A program made the translations under genes and the position numbers. Positions 62,410 to 64,000 of a stretch of DNA of 64,000 nt are shown here, piece by piece; within the stretch, counting starts at the first letter, position 1, and the number at the start of each line of letters is the position of its first letter. Origin of the DNA: Mesostigma viride (lineage: Eukaryota; Streptophyta; Mesostigmatophyceae; Mesostigmatales; Mesostigmataceae); assembly GCA_009746045.1 (NCBI GenBank), contig RPFO01000288.1:63552-127551 (forward strand), in the 5' to 3' direction. A model generated the notes under the pieces. The model was not told where the DNA came from. It saw only the letters and a list, made by a program, of their open reading frames with translations, and did no database searches.

Positions 62410-62434
62410 TGTGAACTTACTAATACAAACGCGG

Positions 62435-62869
62435 ATGGGATTTCTGAGCGCGTATTTTGAAGGGTTGTCCGATGATTACATGTCTTTCTGGCCATTTGCG
62501 GAAGGGATTTCTTCGCGCGAACGTCTAATTTCCGCAAGGAGGTTTGGAATATACTGTGCAATACTTGGAGGTACGCTCACAAACTCGTTTGCGGGCGCGT
62601 TCACTGGTATGATGATATCCGTAGCAGCGACGGTCGCGTACGTGATAGACCGCCGCATGCTCGCTCGTCGAGCAATGCGCGACATGTGCAAAAGGGAGGC
62701 GATAGCGAATTACATGCCGGGCGTCGCACCCGGTTCGCTGCCCACGCCTCCGCCTGCCATTCCGTCACGCGATACATATCGCAGCGTGGTGGAGCCATGG
62801 GAGGTGGCCGACTCTACCAGGATCACAAACATGCCCGCGAACGACGACATGCAGAGAAGGAGTATGTGA
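62435..62869 (+). CDS. Membrane protein with Pro-rich C-terminus
   Basis: 144 aa from ATG 62,435 (MGFLSAYFEGLSDDYM); an earlier in-frame ATG overlaps the previous gene. One or two membrane segments (IYCAILGGTLTNSFAGAF and TGMMISVAATVAYVIDR) are followed by NYMPGVAPGSLPTPPPAIP and a charged tail. The N-terminal Gly could also be myristoylated. Function unknown. Confidence 0.45.
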   Translation: MGFLSAYFEGLSDDYMSFWPFAEGISSRERLISARRFGIYCAILGGTLTNSFAGAFTGMMISVAATVAYVIDRRMLARRAMRDMCKREAIANYMPGVAPGSLPTPPPAIPSRDTYRSVVEPWEVADSTRITNMPANDDMQRRSM

Positions 62870-62913
62870 GACGGCCTTTTTTTCTGTTGCATCTAATAGC
62901 ACGGCGCTATCAA

Positions 62914-64000
62914 ATGGATCAGCCGATAGGCGCCGGCAAGGCGCACGGGCTCCACTTTCGCGAGCGGGTCGCCATAGACGTGGAGGAGTGCAAGGTAAAC
63001 GGCCAGTGCGTGCAGAATGTCGCAACCAAGTACGGAATCGACAAAAAGACCGCAAGGCGTTACCACAAGCTGTGGAAACACGACACGGCTTTAGGACTCG
63101 ACTACACCAAGGAGGATGACCTGAAAAGGTCTGCGCTCCGTCCGCTTGTACGTAAAGTGTGGGACAAGACGACCGATTCGGGCAGGGTCGTCAACGTTCC
63201 GCGTGTCGTAGAGGTCATTCCGACACAGGAGGCGCGGTACGGAAAAGATCGATGGGGGCGCCTGTCTCAAGCAATATCCGAGTTGCAGACGAAGCACGTG
63301 CAATATATGTCTGCCGACGAGCTCGCGTACTTTGTCAATATCGCTACCGGGAGCTCGGTGGCGGCGCTGGCCCGCGTTCCCGAGAAGAGTCGCCCGCTGT
63401 TTGTGCAGGCGCACGCGCTGCTAAATCAGCGCAAGCTGACCGCAGGCGATGTGCAGAGAGCCAGAAAGGAAAACGGACTTTCGTACAAAAAGATCGCTTA
63501 CAACTACATCGAGAAAGACATACAATACGTGAAGGATAAGACAGAAGACTTGATGTCTCTCCAGCGCCAACTGTTCGCTGAGGATTGCGTGTTCATCGAC
63601 GAGTTCAGCGTTGTGATGAACATGGCGCCTGCGCGCGCGTGGGCCAAGAAGGGCGAAATGCCTCAACTGCGCCGGCGCGAGCAGGGCGACTCGCGGACCA
63701 TAGTGTGGGCGGCAATGAAGTGGCCAAAAGACGACGGGTCTCCCGCCTTCTTCTTGCGCATATTTCCCCCGTTGCCGTCGAGGATTGCAAACCACGACCC
63801 CGGCGTGCAGCCGCGACAACAGGGCGCCGCCGAGTCTCTGCGTCAAACCACGTGGTGGGAAGGCCTGGTTCACATTGTCGGTGATCTGGTGAGACAAGAG
63901 GAGGGTGGGGGCGACACGGCGCGGCTCTTTAAGATGCGCCCACTCATCAGACGCATGTCAAAAGAAGGCAGTTTTTTTTACAGATGGTTTGTGGACAGTT
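62914..64000 (+). CDS. IS630/Tc1-like transposase, cut off by the window end
   Basis: The frame is open from ATG 62,914 to the right edge (362 codons seen, no stop). The N-terminus has a helix-turn-helix-like segment (CVQNVATKYGIDKKTARRYHKLW). A second helical region (LSYKKIAYNYIEKDI) follows, then the catalytic-core block VFIDEFSVVMNMAPARAWAKKGEMP (Asp near residue 229) and RTIVWAAMKW. This order is that of DDE transposases of the IS630/Tc1/mariner group. The remaining catalytic residues would lie at or beyond the edge. No flanking terminal repeats can be judged. Confidence 0.7.
   Translation, partial: MDQPIGAGKAHGLHFRERVAIDVEECKVNGQCVQNVATKYGIDKKTARRYHKLWKHDTALGLDYTKEDDLKRSALRPLVRKVWDKTTDSGRVVNVPRVVEVIPTQEARYGKDRWGRLSQAISELQTKHVQYMSADELAYFVNIATGSSVAALARVPEKSRPLFVQAHALLNQRKLTAGDVQRARKENGLSYKKIAYNYIEKDIQYVKDKTEDLMSLQRQLFAEDCVFIDEFSVVMNMAPARAWAKKGEMPQLRRREQGDSRTIVWAAMKWPKDDGSPAFFLRIFPPLPSRIANHDPGVQPRQQGAAESLRQTTWWEGLVHIVGDLVRQEEGGGDTARLFKMRPLIRRMSKEGSFFYRWFVDS

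Noticed and set aside
37000-64000. Polinton-like virus or virophage
   Set aside because: A DUF5767-type protein, large fibre genes and many accessory genes fit a larger giant virus better, and no rve integrase, protein-primed polymerase or adenovirus-type protease is seen.

Overview
This window looks like nuclear DNA of a eukaryote, probably a green alga, carrying an integrated piece of a giant-virus (Nucleocytoviricota-like) genome in its right part. Supporting signs for the host are a split gene with GT-AG introns and matching phases, PPSPPP-type proline-rich linkers like those of green-algal extracellular matrix proteins, an intact Copia-type LTR retrotransposon and many L1-like LINE fragments. 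The alga assignment is inference; no marker gene fixes the species.

Layout. 1-7.4 kb: a LINE fragment interrupted by a complete, young Copia element (LTRs 791-1273 and 6766-7244, separate gag and pol ORFs). 7.7-8.3 kb: a LINE 3' end and a large compound tetranucleotide array. 8.3-12.1 kb: no recognisable gene. 12.15-23.25 kb: one secreted host gene in at least five exons. It has two Cys-rich repeats, a Pro-rich linker, a large domain split between exons 3 and 4, and a small Cys-rich C-terminal module. Its 4.8 kb third intron holds a duplicated 1.2 kb repeat and a rearranged Copia relic. 23.7-31.7 kb: a LINE graveyard with ORF1 and ORF2 (endonuclease end, reverse transcriptase) relics. 32.2-36.3 kb: non-coding DNA with a hAT-like non-autonomous element and two inverted-repeat elements.

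From about 36.6 or 37.7 kb to the right edge the style changes to close-packed, mostly intronless genes on both strands. Recognisable products are a DUF5767-type protein, a thermonuclease-like protein, a MYND zinc finger, F-box-like proteins, a U-box-like and a RING-like protein, two proteins with a BRO-like domain (one joined to a PD-(D/E)XK nuclease domain), a Rieske oxygenase, a block of fibre-like structural proteins, several small membrane proteins, a probable myristoylated peptide and an IS630/Tc1-like transposase that runs off the end. No capsid, polymerase or packaging ATPase gene is inside the window, so the viral family cannot be fixed.

Taken together, the viral genes suggest host-ubiquitin manipulation (F-box, U-box, RING), nucleic-acid handling (BRO-like, PD-(D/E)XK, thermonuclease), a host-metabolism gene (Rieske oxygenase) and surface structures (fibres). 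Five viral genes are each broken by what behaves like one missing base, mostly at C or G runs. This points either to consensus errors in the assembly or to early decay of an endogenous virus.
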